A stretch of 12,789 nt of DNA, taken from contig CAKOXI010000029.1 in assembly GCA_934130045.1 (NCBI GenBank), positions 1 to 12,789 of the forward strand. Direction: 5' to 3'. The stretch comes from an uncultured Bacilli bacterium (GTDB lineage Bacteria > Bacillota_I > Bacilli_A > RF39 > UBA660). This document shows, piece by piece, positions 1 through 6,568 of this stretch. The translations under genes and the position numbers were made by a program. The notes beneath the pieces were generated by a model. It saw only the letters and a program-made list of their open reading frames with translations, was not told the DNA's origin and made no database searches. How positions within the stretch are numbered: the stretch's first letter is position 1; each line of letters starts with the position of its first letter.

Positions 1-987
1 TCAAAAGAAGTAACTAATATAGATAGAACTGCTCCAACGATAGAAACAGAAACAAATAAAACACAAGTAACTTTAAAAATGTCAGATTTGGAATCCGGAA
101 TAGGAAGTTATTGCATAACAAATTTGAATGATGTTAATAGTTGTAATTTTAAAGAAACAAACTTAACACAAATCACTGAAACAATAGAACAATCAGGAAC
201 CTATTATGCATTTGTAAAAGATAAAGTAGGAAATATTTCGATATCTAGTGAATTTATAATTACACCTCCAGATAAACTAGAAAATAAAACATATACATCA
301 GGTGAAGCAATAACAAATTTTGCTGGATATAACTGGCATGTAATAAGTGATGATGGAAGTAATGTTACACTACTTATGGATGCTGGACAAATACAAGATA
401 TGATTCATTGTACATATGATTTAGATAATTCTACAGATTGTAATGTTGATTCAACGGGAAAATATTATGTATATAGTTGGGATAAATCATTAATAAATAG
501 TTATTTAAAAAATACGTTGTATCAAGAACTCCAAAACAAGATAACAAATGAAATAGTACCAGTTGGTGTTTGTGTAGATCCATCACGTGGAGATGGAGAG
601 AAAACATATGGAGGATATTTAAAAACAGAAATAGAAAAAATAAGTGATGCAAGTTGTAATAATGGTTATGAAACAGATTATGTACGATTAATAAGTATGG
701 CAGAATATTGGAATTTAAGCCCAAAATATAGTGGAACAAATGCAAGTTATCCGAATGCATCCGGAATAAAGAGGTTATCCAAAAACAGTAATTATGATAC
801 TTGGTTATATTCTAATTCAAGCAATTCTAATTGTTATGGAAATTGGTGGACGATGGGATCTTATTCATATGCTAGGCTTGATTTTATTACAAATGCATAT
901 TTTGTTAGTTCACATGGCGATTTTGGATATAACGGTGGTTATACCCCAGGTGTAATGGTTCGCCCTGTAATAACAATAAAAAAATAG
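1..987 (+). CDS. Surface protein with Ig-like and DUF6273-like C-terminal domains (5' partial)
   Basis: The frame is open from base 1, so the gene begins upstream; the ATG at 79 is internal, because the residues before it continue the same domain (DRTAPTIE). Numbering from base 1, residues 1-88 resemble a bacterial Ig-like repeat: a TAPTIE entry, a SDLESGIGSY strand pair and a FVKDKVGNIS exit. Residues about 95-328 resemble the DUF6273 type of extracellular domain: WHVISDDGSNVTLLMD at the start, WWTMGSYSYARLD near the end, and a closing VRPVITIKK. There are about nine cysteines, unusual for an AT-rich cytoplasmic protein and consistent with export and possible disulfides. No sortase motif or terminal membrane segment is visible, so any anchor must lie in the missing N-terminal part. 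A surface or secreted role is inferred; the ligand is unknown. A strong terminator follows directly. Confidence 0.8.
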   Translation, partial: SKEVTNIDRTAPTIETETNKTQVTLKMSDLESGIGSYCITNLNDVNSCNFKETNLTQITETIEQSGTYYAFVKDKVGNISISSEFIITPPDKLENKTYTSGEAITNFAGYNWHVISDDGSNVTLLMDAGQIQDMIHCTYDLDNSTDCNVDSTGKYYVYSWDKSLINSYLKNTLYQELQNKITNEIVPVGVCVDPSRGDGEKTYGGYLKTEIEKISDASCNNGYETDYVRLISMAEYWNLSPKYSGTNASYPNASGIKRLSKNSNYDTWLYSNSSNSNCYGNWWTMGSYSYARLDFITNAYFVSSHGDFGYNGGYTPGVMVRPVITIKK

Positions 988-1000
988 CAAATAAAATTTT

Positions 1001-1035
1001 AAGAATTATAATTGTATAGTTCTTTTCTTTTTTTT
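1001..1035 (+). terminator. Intrinsic terminator after the surface-protein gene
   Basis: A 10-bp stem (arms 1001-1010 and 1015-1024, with one G-T wobble) with a 4-base ATTG loop is followed by a T-rich tract interrupted by a single C. It separates the surface-protein gene from the regulator promoter that begins two bases later. Confidence 0.82.
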
Positions 1036-1036
1036 A

Positions 1037-1065
1037 TTGACATGTGTATAATAAACACTTATAAT
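1037..1065 (+). promoter_or_regulatory. Consensus sigma-A promoter of the NrtR-like gene
   Basis: TTGACA at 1037-1042 and TATAAT at 1060-1065 are separated by exactly 17 bp, a perfect match to the housekeeping consensus. The start is predicted near 1072, which leaves a leader of only about 10 nt before the ATG at 1082. The -35/-10 spacer is occupied by a candidate operator (1042-1062), so such a strong promoter is probably held down by a repressor. Confidence 0.88.
1042..1062 (+). promoter_or_regulatory. Candidate NrtR-type operator 1, within the regulator's own promoter
   Basis: This 21-bp site reads ATGTGTA, three variable bases, then TAAACACTTAT. It is an imperfect inverted repeat with GTGT and ACAC half-sites seven bases apart; seven of nine positions pair around base 1051. 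An 18-of-21 identical copy lies at 1779-1799, immediately before the thymidine kinase ribosome-binding site. It overlaps the last base of the -35 box, the spacer and half of the -10 box, a classic repression position. Known NrtR boxes are also about 21 bp and palindromic. Binding by the neighbouring regulator is inferred from position and duplication. Confidence 0.6.
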
Positions 1066-1081
1066 TGAATTGTGATGATAG

Positions 1082-1756
1082 ATGGATATAAAAAAAGATT
1101 GTTATAAAAATCAGGGAATACATGTTATAACTGCAATTTTTACAGTTGAAAAAGGAATTCCAAAAGTACTATTAATTAAAAGAAAAAATGAACCTTTTTA
1201 TGGTAAGTGGTGTTTAACTGGTGGTGCATTACAAAATAATGAAGATTTAATTGATGGAGCTAAAAGAGAAATTTATGAAAAATCTGGAATAGATAATATC
1301 GATATATATGAATTTAAATCTTTTGGAAAATTAGATAGATCTCCAGTTATGAGAATGGTAGCTATAGGATATATTGGGGTTATAGATTTAAATAGGGTTA
1401 ATATTTTAAAGGAAACTACAAAAACATCTAATGTTGATTGGTTTCCGTTTGATAAAATACCATCCCTAGCTTATGATCATGAAGAAATATTAAAGTATGC
1501 TATAGAATTTTTAAAGCAAAAAATAACTGAATCAAATATCTTATCATCATTGTTTCCTAACAATTTTACTATGCCTGAATTACAAAAAGTATATGAAGCA
1601 ATTTTAAATAAAAAATTTGATAGAAGAAATTTTAGAAAAAAGATACTAAGTTTAAATATAGTAGAAGATACAAATTTGACAACTAAGTTTGAGGGCAAGA
1701 AACCTGCTAAATTATATAAGTTTAAAAAAAATATAGAAAATAAAAGTGTATTTTAA
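1082..1756 (+). CDS. NrtR-family Nudix-domain transcriptional regulator
   Basis: The protein has 224 residues. An N-terminal Nudix domain (about 12-145) is followed by a winged helix (about 150-216). The Nudix box runs G48 to I70 with G48, E54, R62, E63, E66 and G69 in register, but the second glutamate of the REUxEE core is K67, suggesting weak or lost hydrolysis. Family marks of NrtR-type proteins are clear: the LAYDH segment (129-133), FTMPELQ (162-168), RRNFRKK (181-187) and KPAKLYKF near the end. NrtR proteins use a Nudix fold to sense ADP-ribose-like metabolites and a winged helix to repress NAD genes. No NAD gene is nearby; the next gene is thymidine kinase, and the same operator-like site precedes both. 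The start at 1082 has no in-frame alternative upstream (a stop lies at 1073-1075) and only a weak GTGATG ribosome-binding site. A paralogous sugar or nucleotide sensor in this family is possible. Confidence 0.85.
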   Translation: MDIKKDCYKNQGIHVITAIFTVEKGIPKVLLIKRKNEPFYGKWCLTGGALQNNEDLIDGAKREIYEKSGIDNIDIYEFKSFGKLDRSPVMRMVAIGYIGVIDLNRVNILKETTKTSNVDWFPFDKIPSLAYDHEEILKYAIEFLKQKITESNILSSLFPNNFTMPELQKVYEAILNKKFDRRNFRKKILSLNIVEDTNLTTKFEGKKPAKLYKFKKNIENKSVF

Positions 1757-1777
1757 TATATTTTTATTAAATATACT
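1745..1777 (+). promoter_or_regulatory. AT-rich hairpin between the regulator and thymidine kinase genes
   Basis: Arms 1745-1758 and 1765-1777 form 13 base pairs with one G-T wobble and one bulged T (1754), closing a 6-base loop. The hairpin spans the regulator's stop codon and ends one base before operator 2. No T-tract follows, so it is not a standard terminator. It may act as an RNA processing or stability element, or a weak attenuator. The right arm also holds TATACT (1772-1777), a possible -10 box for the kinase, but no convincing -35 box lies 16-18 bp upstream. Confidence 0.4.
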
Positions 1778-1778
1778 A

Positions 1779-1799
1779 ATGTGTAATTTAAACACTTAT
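1779..1799 (+). promoter_or_regulatory. Candidate NrtR-type operator 2, upstream of thymidine kinase
   Basis: This site matches operator 1 at 18 of 21 positions; the three differences are contiguous and central (ATT here, TAA there). The GTGT and ACAC half-sites and the TTAT tail are retained. It abuts the GGAGG ribosome-binding site (1800-1804) and follows a possible -10 box at 1772-1777, so a bound repressor would cover the likely transcription start or block read-through. Conservation of the outer halves with a free centre is typical of dimer-bound operators. The role is inferred. Confidence 0.6.
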
Positions 1800-1808
1800 G
1801 GAGGAATT

Positions 1809-2408
1809 ATGTCAAAATTATATTTTAGATATGGAGCTATGAATGCTGGTAAAAGTGCTGCTTTATTACAAACAGCATATAATTATAAAGAAAAAAACAA
1901 AAGAGTTGTTTTAATTAAACCTAAATTAGATACAAAAGGTGGTAATAAAATAACTTCTAGAATAGGGATTAGCTCTGATGTTGATATTTTGTTAGAATTT
2001 GGTGAAAGTTTAAATAAACCAAAATACAAAAAAATTATCAAAAATTCTGATTGTATTTTGGTTGATGAAAGTCAATTTTTAAGCGAGAAACAAGTTGAGG
2101 AATTGTGGTTAATAACTAAAAAATGTGATATTCCAGTAATATGCTATGGAATAAAAACAAATTTTCAAAGTAAATTGTTTGAAGGCAGTAAACGTTTATT
2201 AGAATTATCTGATGAATTAGAAGAATTGGCAACCATTTGTTCTTGTGGACAAAAAGCAAGATTTAATGCAAGAATTATTAACGGTAAATATGTTACTGTT
2301 GGTGATAATATAGAAATTGATAATAATAACAAAATAAAATATGAATCACTTTGTGGGAATTGTTACATAAAAAAAGTTGTAGAAGGAGTAAATGAAGATG
2401 TTATATAA
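1809..2408 (+). CDS. tdk: Thymidine kinase (type II)
   Basis: The 199-residue cytoplasmic enzyme phosphorylates thymidine to dTMP with ATP in pyrimidine salvage. The type II P-loop GAMNAGKS is at residues 9-16. The DESQF segment (86-90) carries the Walker B aspartate and the catalytic glutamate E87. Four structural zinc cysteines are C144, C146, C182 and C185, and the lasso loop lies between the two pairs. Length is normal for the family. The start at 1809 is chosen because GGAGG (1800-1804) sits 4 nt upstream and the P-loop then begins at the usual residue 9; an in-frame ATG at 1746 would add 21 odd residues and run through the candidate operator. The 3' end overlaps the next gene. A candidate repressor site lies directly upstream, so control by the preceding Nudix regulator is likely. 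Confidence 0.95.
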   Translation: MSKLYFRYGAMNAGKSAALLQTAYNYKEKNKRVVLIKPKLDTKGGNKITSRIGISSDVDILLEFGESLNKPKYKKIIKNSDCILVDESQFLSEKQVEELWLITKKCDIPVICYGIKTNFQSKLFEGSKRLLELSDELEELATICSCGQKARFNARIINGKYVTVGDNIEIDNNNKIKYESLCGNCYIKKVVEGVNEDVI

Positions 2409-3096
2409 ATATGAAAACAATGAATTATCATCATTTGAAGTTAATGTTGATTATGATAAGTTAAAACTGATAAAAGAGGAAATTATAGAAAATTGCAGTA
2501 TAATTAAAAAGTGTGAGGGTGTTTTATCAGATGAGTATGAATATAATCTTGGATATTCAAAAAATAAAAGAAACTATGTTAAGGGAGATTTTGTTTATAG
2601 GACTGAAACATTTGATGGAGATATTAATTATTATAAATATACATATGATGAATATTATTTTCCTGAAATTATTGATATTATTGATAAAATATTGAATGGA
2701 GAAAATTCTAAAATTAATGATTTATTTACTACTGAAGATATGAAAAATGACATTGATGCATATAGAGATAATAAAGTACTAGATACAGTTGTAAATTTAA
2801 TTGTTGAGTATAAAAAAACAAACAATAAAGATAGTATAAATTCTGCAAAAAGAATTCTAAGTGAATTTTATCATCCGGAAATTATAATGAGAAATAAGAG
2901 TATTAAGGATTATTATGATGAATTAATTAATTGTTTTTCGTTTAAAAAAGTTTTTTCAATCAATGATTTAGAAATAGAAAAATTAAAAGAAATTTTAGGT
3001 AATAATTGGAAAGAAAAAATAACTAATTTTTTTGATTATCAAGAAAATAATAGAAAATTGGTTACTAATCAATATGTAAAAAGATTAATGAAATAA
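2398..3096 (+). CDS. Hypothetical protein coupled to thymidine kinase
   Basis: I do not recognise a family. The predicted protein has 232 residues, has no signal peptide or membrane segment, and is rich in Asp, Glu, Lys, Asn and Tyr, so it is probably soluble and cytoplasmic. An N-terminal part (about 1-80) looks beta-rich with many aromatics, such as VKGDFVYRTETFDGD. The rest (about 90-232) looks mostly helical, with YYDELINCFSF and EIEKLKEILGNNWKEKI. Its start overlaps the 3' end of the thymidine kinase gene by 11 bases. AAGGAG at 2383-2388 lies 9 nt from this ATG; an alternative ATG at 2392 adds two residues but leaves only 3 nt of spacing. It is the last gene of the regulator-kinase unit, since a terminator begins within its stop codon. 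The context suggests a nucleotide-related or stress role, but this is not shown. Confidence 0.75.
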   Translation: MLYKYENNELSSFEVNVDYDKLKLIKEEIIENCSIIKKCEGVLSDEYEYNLGYSKNKRNYVKGDFVYRTETFDGDINYYKYTYDEYYFPEIIDIIDKILNGENSKINDLFTTEDMKNDIDAYRDNKVLDTVVNLIVEYKKTNNKDSINSAKRILSEFYHPEIIMRNKSIKDYYDELINCFSFKKVFSINDLEIEKLKEILGNNWKEKITNFFDYQENNRKLVTNQYVKRLMK

Positions 3097-3115
3097 AGGC
3101 TATCTATGCCTTTTT
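3095..3115 (+). terminator. Intrinsic terminator beginning in a stop codon
   Basis: Arms AAAGGC (3095-3100) and GCCTTT (3108-3113) with a 7-base loop are followed by further T residues. The left arm begins inside the TAA stop (3094-3096) of the preceding gene. This ends the regulator-kinase operon before the exporter promoter. Confidence 0.75.
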
Positions 3116-3116
3116 A

Positions 3117-3145
3117 TTGTTTTATAAAAATATATAGAGTATAAT
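3117..3145 (+). promoter_or_regulatory. Promoter of the ABC exporter operon
   Basis: TTGTTT (3117-3122), a 17-bp spacer and TATAAT (3140-3145) form a reasonable sigma-A promoter. The predicted start is near 3152, giving an 18-nt leader with a strong GGGAGG (3158-3163) before the ATG at 3170. The 14 bases at 3138-3151 recur exactly at the deacetylase promoter (5827-5840). Confidence 0.65.
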
Positions 3146-3169
3146 TATATTAATGGTGGGAGGAATTTT

Positions 3170-4069
3170 ATGTTAATTGTTGATAAAATTACAAAATATT
3201 ATGGTGATTTTAAAGCCGTAGATAATTTATCATTTAAAGTAAAAGAGGGCGAGATATTTGGACTTTTAGGTGTAAATGGAGCTGGAAAAACTACTACATT
3301 TAGAATGATTATGGGACTTTTAGAACCAACTAGTGGTAGTGTTACTTTAGATGGTAAAAAAATTGATTATTCAGTTACAGATAAAATTGGTTTTTTAACT
3401 GAGGAGAGAAGTTTATTACTTAAAATGACAGTTAAAGAACAATGTTTATTTTATGGTACTTTAAAAGGTATGAGTGAAAATGATATTTTAACTAAACTTG
3501 ATACTTTATTAAATCGTTTTAATATTAGTGAATATAAGGATAAAAAAATAAAGGAATTATCGAAAGGTAATCAACAAAAAGTACAATTTATAACAGCTAT
3601 TATAAATGATCCAAAATTACTTATTTTAGATGAACCATTTTCAGGATTGGATCCTATTAATATTGAATTATTTAAAAGTGTTATACTTGAAATGTCTAAA
3701 AAAGGTAGTATGATTATATTTTCATCTCATCAGATGAATCATGTTGAATTATTTTGTAAAAAAATAGTAGTTATGTTAAGAGGTAAAGCTGTACTTGATG
3801 GATATATTAGTGATATAAAAGAACAATATAGAAAGAAAAATATTTTAGTTAAGGCTGAAATAAAAAAAGATGTATTAGAGAGTATTGATGGTGTTTTATC
3901 AGTAACAGAAAAATCTGATGAATTTGAAGTTAAAATAGAGAATTCGTCTGTTGTAGATAATGTATTTAAAGTAGTTAGTAAATGTAAATGTGTTACTAAA
4001 TTTGTTGTAGAAGAACCATCATTAAATGAAATTTTTGTTGAGAAGGTTGGTGAAAGCTATGAAAAGTAA
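3170..4069 (+). CDS. ABC transporter ATP-binding protein, NatA/YhaQ type
   Basis: The 299-residue cytoplasmic ATPase subunit powers the permease encoded next. It has Walker A GVNGAGKT (34-41), signature LSKGN (130-134), Walker B LLILDE (150-155), D-loop SGLD (158-161) and switch histidine H187. Residues about 218-299 form the extra C-terminal domain seen in NatA/YhaQ-like exporters. The Q-loop region reads FLTEERSLL, as is usual in this subgroup. The ATG at 3170 has GGGAGG 6 nt upstream. The 3' end overlaps the permease gene by 11 bases, so the two are translationally coupled. Relatives include the B. subtilis sodium exporter NatAB and YhaQP; the substrate here cannot be read from the sequence. 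Confidence 0.9.
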   Translation: MLIVDKITKYYGDFKAVDNLSFKVKEGEIFGLLGVNGAGKTTTFRMIMGLLEPTSGSVTLDGKKIDYSVTDKIGFLTEERSLLLKMTVKEQCLFYGTLKGMSENDILTKLDTLLNRFNISEYKDKKIKELSKGNQQKVQFITAIINDPKLLILDEPFSGLDPINIELFKSVILEMSKKGSMIIFSSHQMNHVELFCKKIVVMLRGKAVLDGYISDIKEQYRKKNILVKAEIKKDVLESIDGVLSVTEKSDEFEVKIENSSVVDNVFKVVSKCKCVTKFVVEEPSLNEIFVEKVGESYEK

Positions 4070-5372
4070 ATTGAACTACTTAATTGGAATGAGTTTAAAT
4101 AGAAAAATAAAAACTAAATGGTTTTTAGTTGCTAACATAATTATAGCAATTGTAATTGTTGGTGTAATTAATATAGATAGTATTATAACTTTTTTTGGAG
4201 GAGATTTCTCGTCAGCTCAAAAAGTATATGTTATCGATAATACAGATAAATCTTATGATATCTTAGAAGAACAATTAAATGCATCAAGTATTGAAATAGT
4301 TGATAGTGATACAAAAAAATTTGATGTTGAAAAAACTGATAAAACTGCTAATGAAATAATAGAAGAAGATAAGAAATCAATTGTAATAGAATTAAATGAA
4401 AATGAAACTAATGAATTAAAAGCTAAAGTTACAAGTCAAAGTTTTATTGAAGCAATTGATTATCAACTTATAACTAATGCTTTAACTAATACAAAAGTTA
4501 ATTTAAATATTTTAGCTTCTGATATATCTATTGAAGAGATTAATAAATTATATGAACCAATTGAAATTGAACGTGAAATCTTAAATGAATCTGAAAAATC
4601 TGAGGATGAAAATACAAATATGATTATGACAACTGTTTTTCCAGTAATTATCTTACCATTTTTTATGTTATCAATTTTCTTAGTTCAAATGATTGGCGCA
4701 GAAGTTAATGACGAAAAAACAACTAGAGGAATGGAAATAATTATTTCTAATGTATCACCAAAAACTCATTTTGCTTCTAAAGTAATAGCTGGAAATTTAT
4801 TTGTTTTAATACAAGGAATTTTACTTATTTTATTTGCGACTATTGGATTTTTTGTAAGAAAATTAGTAGGTGGAAGTAGTATTGCTAATGGACTTGGAAC
4901 AGAAGTAAGTAATGTAATAAATGATATTTTATCATCTAATTTAGGTAACGAGTTGATTTATATAATACCTCTTGTTTTAATTTTAATGATTTTAACATTT
5001 ATAGCTTATTCGCTTATGGCAGGGGTGTTAGCTTCTATGACAACTAATACTGAAGATTTTCAACAACTTCAAACTCCTATTATGATTATATCGCTTGTGG
5101 GATATTACTTAGCTATGATGGCATCTGTATTTAATGGAGCCTTATTTATAAAAATATTTGCATTTATACCATTTATTTCAGCTATTTTAGCGCCTTCATT
5201 ATTAATGCTAGGTCAAATTGGAATTTTTCAAATGATAATATCAATTTTGATTATGGTTCTAACAAACTATTTACTAATAAAATATGGTATGAGAATTTAT
5301 AAAGTTGGTATTTTAAATTATTCATCAAAAGGATTATGGAAAAAAATGTTTAAGGCGGCTAAAAGTGAATAA
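4059..5372 (+). CDS. ABC-2 type exporter permease, NatB/YhaP type
   Basis: The 437-residue membrane subunit partners the ATPase encoded just before it. The topology is typical: one membrane segment near residues 21-39, a large outside domain (about 45-188), then five or six hydrophobic segments from about 190 to 425. After the second segment comes the cytoplasmic stretch NDEKTTRGMEIIISNVSP, a family hallmark for contact with the ATPase. The ATG at 4059 is preferred because it gives the usual short N-terminus before the first membrane segment and an 11-base overlap; an in-frame ATG at 4026 would add residues that mirror the upstream coding sequence. The ribosome-binding site is weak (GGTGA), so translation probably depends on coupling. 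Its last bases overlap the lipoprotein gene. The substrate is unknown; ions or a toxic small molecule or peptide are plausible. Confidence 0.87.
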   Translation: MKSKLNYLIGMSLNRKIKTKWFLVANIIIAIVIVGVINIDSIITFFGGDFSSAQKVYVIDNTDKSYDILEEQLNASSIEIVDSDTKKFDVEKTDKTANEIIEEDKKSIVIELNENETNELKAKVTSQSFIEAIDYQLITNALTNTKVNLNILASDISIEEINKLYEPIEIEREILNESEKSEDENTNMIMTTVFPVIILPFFMLSIFLVQMIGAEVNDEKTTRGMEIIISNVSPKTHFASKVIAGNLFVLIQGILLILFATIGFFVRKLVGGSSIANGLGTEVSNVINDILSSNLGNELIYIIPLVLILMILTFIAYSLMAGVLASMTTNTEDFQQLQTPIMIISLVGYYLAMMASVFNGALFIKIFAFIPFISAILAPSLLMLGQIGIFQMIISILIMVLTNYLLIKYGMRIYKVGILNYSSKGLWKKMFKAAKSE

Positions 5373-5784
5373 GAATTATAAATTAATTTTAGTTTTAATT
5401 TCCATTTTCCTTATAACTGGATGTAATAAAGAATATGAATCTGATATTAAGATTGAAGGTTTATGTAATTGTAATAAAATAGAAAATTGTGAATGTAAAA
5501 ATCTATATCAAACTGTTAATTATGATCAAGCTAAACAATTAATTTATGATGGTAATACTCTTTTGGTTGATGTAAGAAGTATATATGAATATAATGCAAA
5601 ACATATAAATGGTGCCATATCAGCACCACTTGAAGAAATTGAAAATATCGATTTTGCTAAAAATATAAATTTAATTGTATATTGTAGAAGTGGTTCTCGT
5701 AGTAAGGAAGCTGCTTTAAAATTACTTGAATTAGGTTATGTTAATGTATATGATCTAGGTAGTATAGATAATTGGCAAGAATAA
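5365..5784 (+). CDS. Rhodanese-domain lipoprotein
   Basis: The protein has 139 residues. A signal peptide with hydrophobic core (6-17) ends in the lipobox ITGC, so C20 is the likely lipidated residue, matured by the lspA product encoded downstream in this window. A linker (21-48) contains two Cys-x-Cys pairs (C34/C36 and C42/C44). The rhodanese domain (about 50-139) has the DVRSIYEYNAKHINGAI entry and the active-site loop CRSGSRS with C107. Single-domain rhodaneses move sulfane sulfur; this one would act on the outer membrane face. The start is GTG at 5365, with GGCGG at 5354-5358 positioned 6 nt upstream, and the gene overlaps the permease stop by 8 bases. The tight coupling suggests a role with the exporter, for instance sulfur, thiol or metal handling, but that link is only inferred. 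Confidence 0.88.
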   Translation: MNKNYKLILVLISIFLITGCNKEYESDIKIEGLCNCNKIENCECKNLYQTVNYDQAKQLIYDGNTLLVDVRSIYEYNAKHINGAISAPLEEIENIDFAKNINLIVYCRSGSRSKEAALKLLELGYVNVYDLGSIDNWQE

Positions 5785-5826
5785 TTAAAAAATTACAAAA
5801 AAGTAATTAAATAAAATAATTTTTGT

Positions 5827-5840
5827 AGTATAATTATATT
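5827..5840 (+). promoter_or_regulatory. -10 region of the deacetylase operon promoter
   Basis: TATAAT at 5829-5834 lies exactly 16 nt before the ATG at 5851. No good -35 box is present (ATTAAA or TTAAAT at the expected distance). The 14 bases at 5827-5840 are identical to those at 3138-3151. The predicted leader is about 10 nt and consists almost wholly of the GGTGA ribosome-binding site. Confidence 0.5.
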
Positions 5841-5850
5841 TGGTGATTAT

Positions 5851-6555
5851 ATGAAAAAAATTATTTTTTTGTGCATTTCAGCACTTATATGTCTTACAGC
5901 TATAATAATTAAAAATCCTTTGAAAGTTAATAAATCTGATTTAGATTTACGTAATTTTGATTTAGATTTAGAAAATATTGATAAAGTTATGATTATAGCT
6001 CATCCGGATGATGATATGATATGGGGAGGATCTCATTTAATTGATGATGATTATTTAGTCGTTTGTATTACTTGTGGTGCTAGAGAAGATAGAGTTTTAG
6101 AATTTAAAAATGTTATGAATGCTACAGGTGATAAATATATTATGCTTGATTATCCCGATAAAACTAATGGTGAAAGAGATAATTGGGATACTGTTTATAG
6201 TGATATAACAAAAGATATTGAAAGAATTCTTGCTATGAAGGATTGGAAGCTAATAGTTACTCATAATGAAAATGGAGAATATGGACATATTCATCATAAA
6301 ATGACACATTCTATTGTAAAAAGTGTATATGAAAACAACTATTTAGATAAAGATAATTTATATTTTTTTGGTAAATATTATAAAGCGGATAAAATTGATG
6401 AAGTAAAGGATAATTTAGAAGAAATTAGTGAAGAAAATTATAATCAAAAAAATGAAATAATTTATAAATACTATACTAGCCAAAAATCAGTGGCAGATGG
6501 ATTAAGTCATATGTTTAGATATGAAAATTGGCAAAAATATAATGTTGGGGAGTAA
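5851..6555 (+). CDS. Membrane-anchored PIG-L (LmbE) family deacetylase
   Basis: The 234-residue protein has one hydrophobic segment (about 4-20) without a lipobox, so the catalytic domain is probably tethered outside the cell. PIG-L enzymes are zinc-dependent and remove acetyl groups from N-acetylglucosamine-type sugars. The hallmark AHPDD is at 50-54: H51 and D54 would bind zinc and D53 would be the general base. The usual following glutamate is D55. The second zinc motif is in GEYGHIHHKMTH, with H146 and H149. The domain ends near residue 200, followed by a basic, tyrosine-rich tail. The next gene follows after a 13-base gap and encodes a YfhO-GtrA fusion, so a role in deacetylating a cell-surface sugar is likely. 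The substrate cannot be read from the sequence. Confidence 0.85.
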   Translation: MKKIIFLCISALICLTAIIIKNPLKVNKSDLDLRNFDLDLENIDKVMIIAHPDDDMIWGGSHLIDDDYLVVCITCGAREDRVLEFKNVMNATGDKYIMLDYPDKTNGERDNWDTVYSDITKDIERILAMKDWKLIVTHNENGEYGHIHHKMTHSIVKSVYENNYLDKDNLYFFGKYYKADKIDEVKDNLEEISEENYNQKNEIIYKYYTSQKSVADGLSHMFRYENWQKYNVGE

Positions 6556-6568
6556 ATTGGAGAGTACT

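Noticed and set aside
431..760. Minus-strand open frame of 109 codons
   Set aside because: It lies opposite a well-supported surface-protein gene, encodes a low-complexity His/Leu/Asn-rich product, and has no ribosome-binding site. The minus-strand frames at 1477-1698, 9511-9789 and 11141-11446 fail for the same reasons.
1746..1808. Upstream in-frame ATG for thymidine kinase
   Set aside because: It would add 21 residues before a normal-length enzyme, has no ribosome-binding site and would translate through the candidate operator. The ATG at 1809 has GGAGG.
2513..2695. Plus-strand 60-codon frame inside the hypothetical gene
   Set aside because: It is an out-of-frame, Ile/Leu/Met-rich by-product of AT-rich coding sequence with no start signal.
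1082..3096. Phage-defence system made of Nudix, kinase and unknown protein
   Set aside because: The Nudix protein has clear regulator features and the kinase is a standard salvage enzyme; nothing shows a toxin, nuclease or sensor architecture.
5791..5808. AATTAC-aaaaaa-GTAATT hairpin as a terminator after the rhodanese gene
   Set aside because: The 6-bp stem is A-T rich and no T-tract follows directly; read-through into the deacetylase gene remains possible.
6521..6568. Longer N-terminus for the YfhO-GtrA protein
   Set aside because: It overlaps the deacetylase gene and lacks a ribosome-binding site; the ATG at 6569 has GGAG at a good distance. The longer starts at 4026, 9518 and 9972 are rejected on similar grounds.
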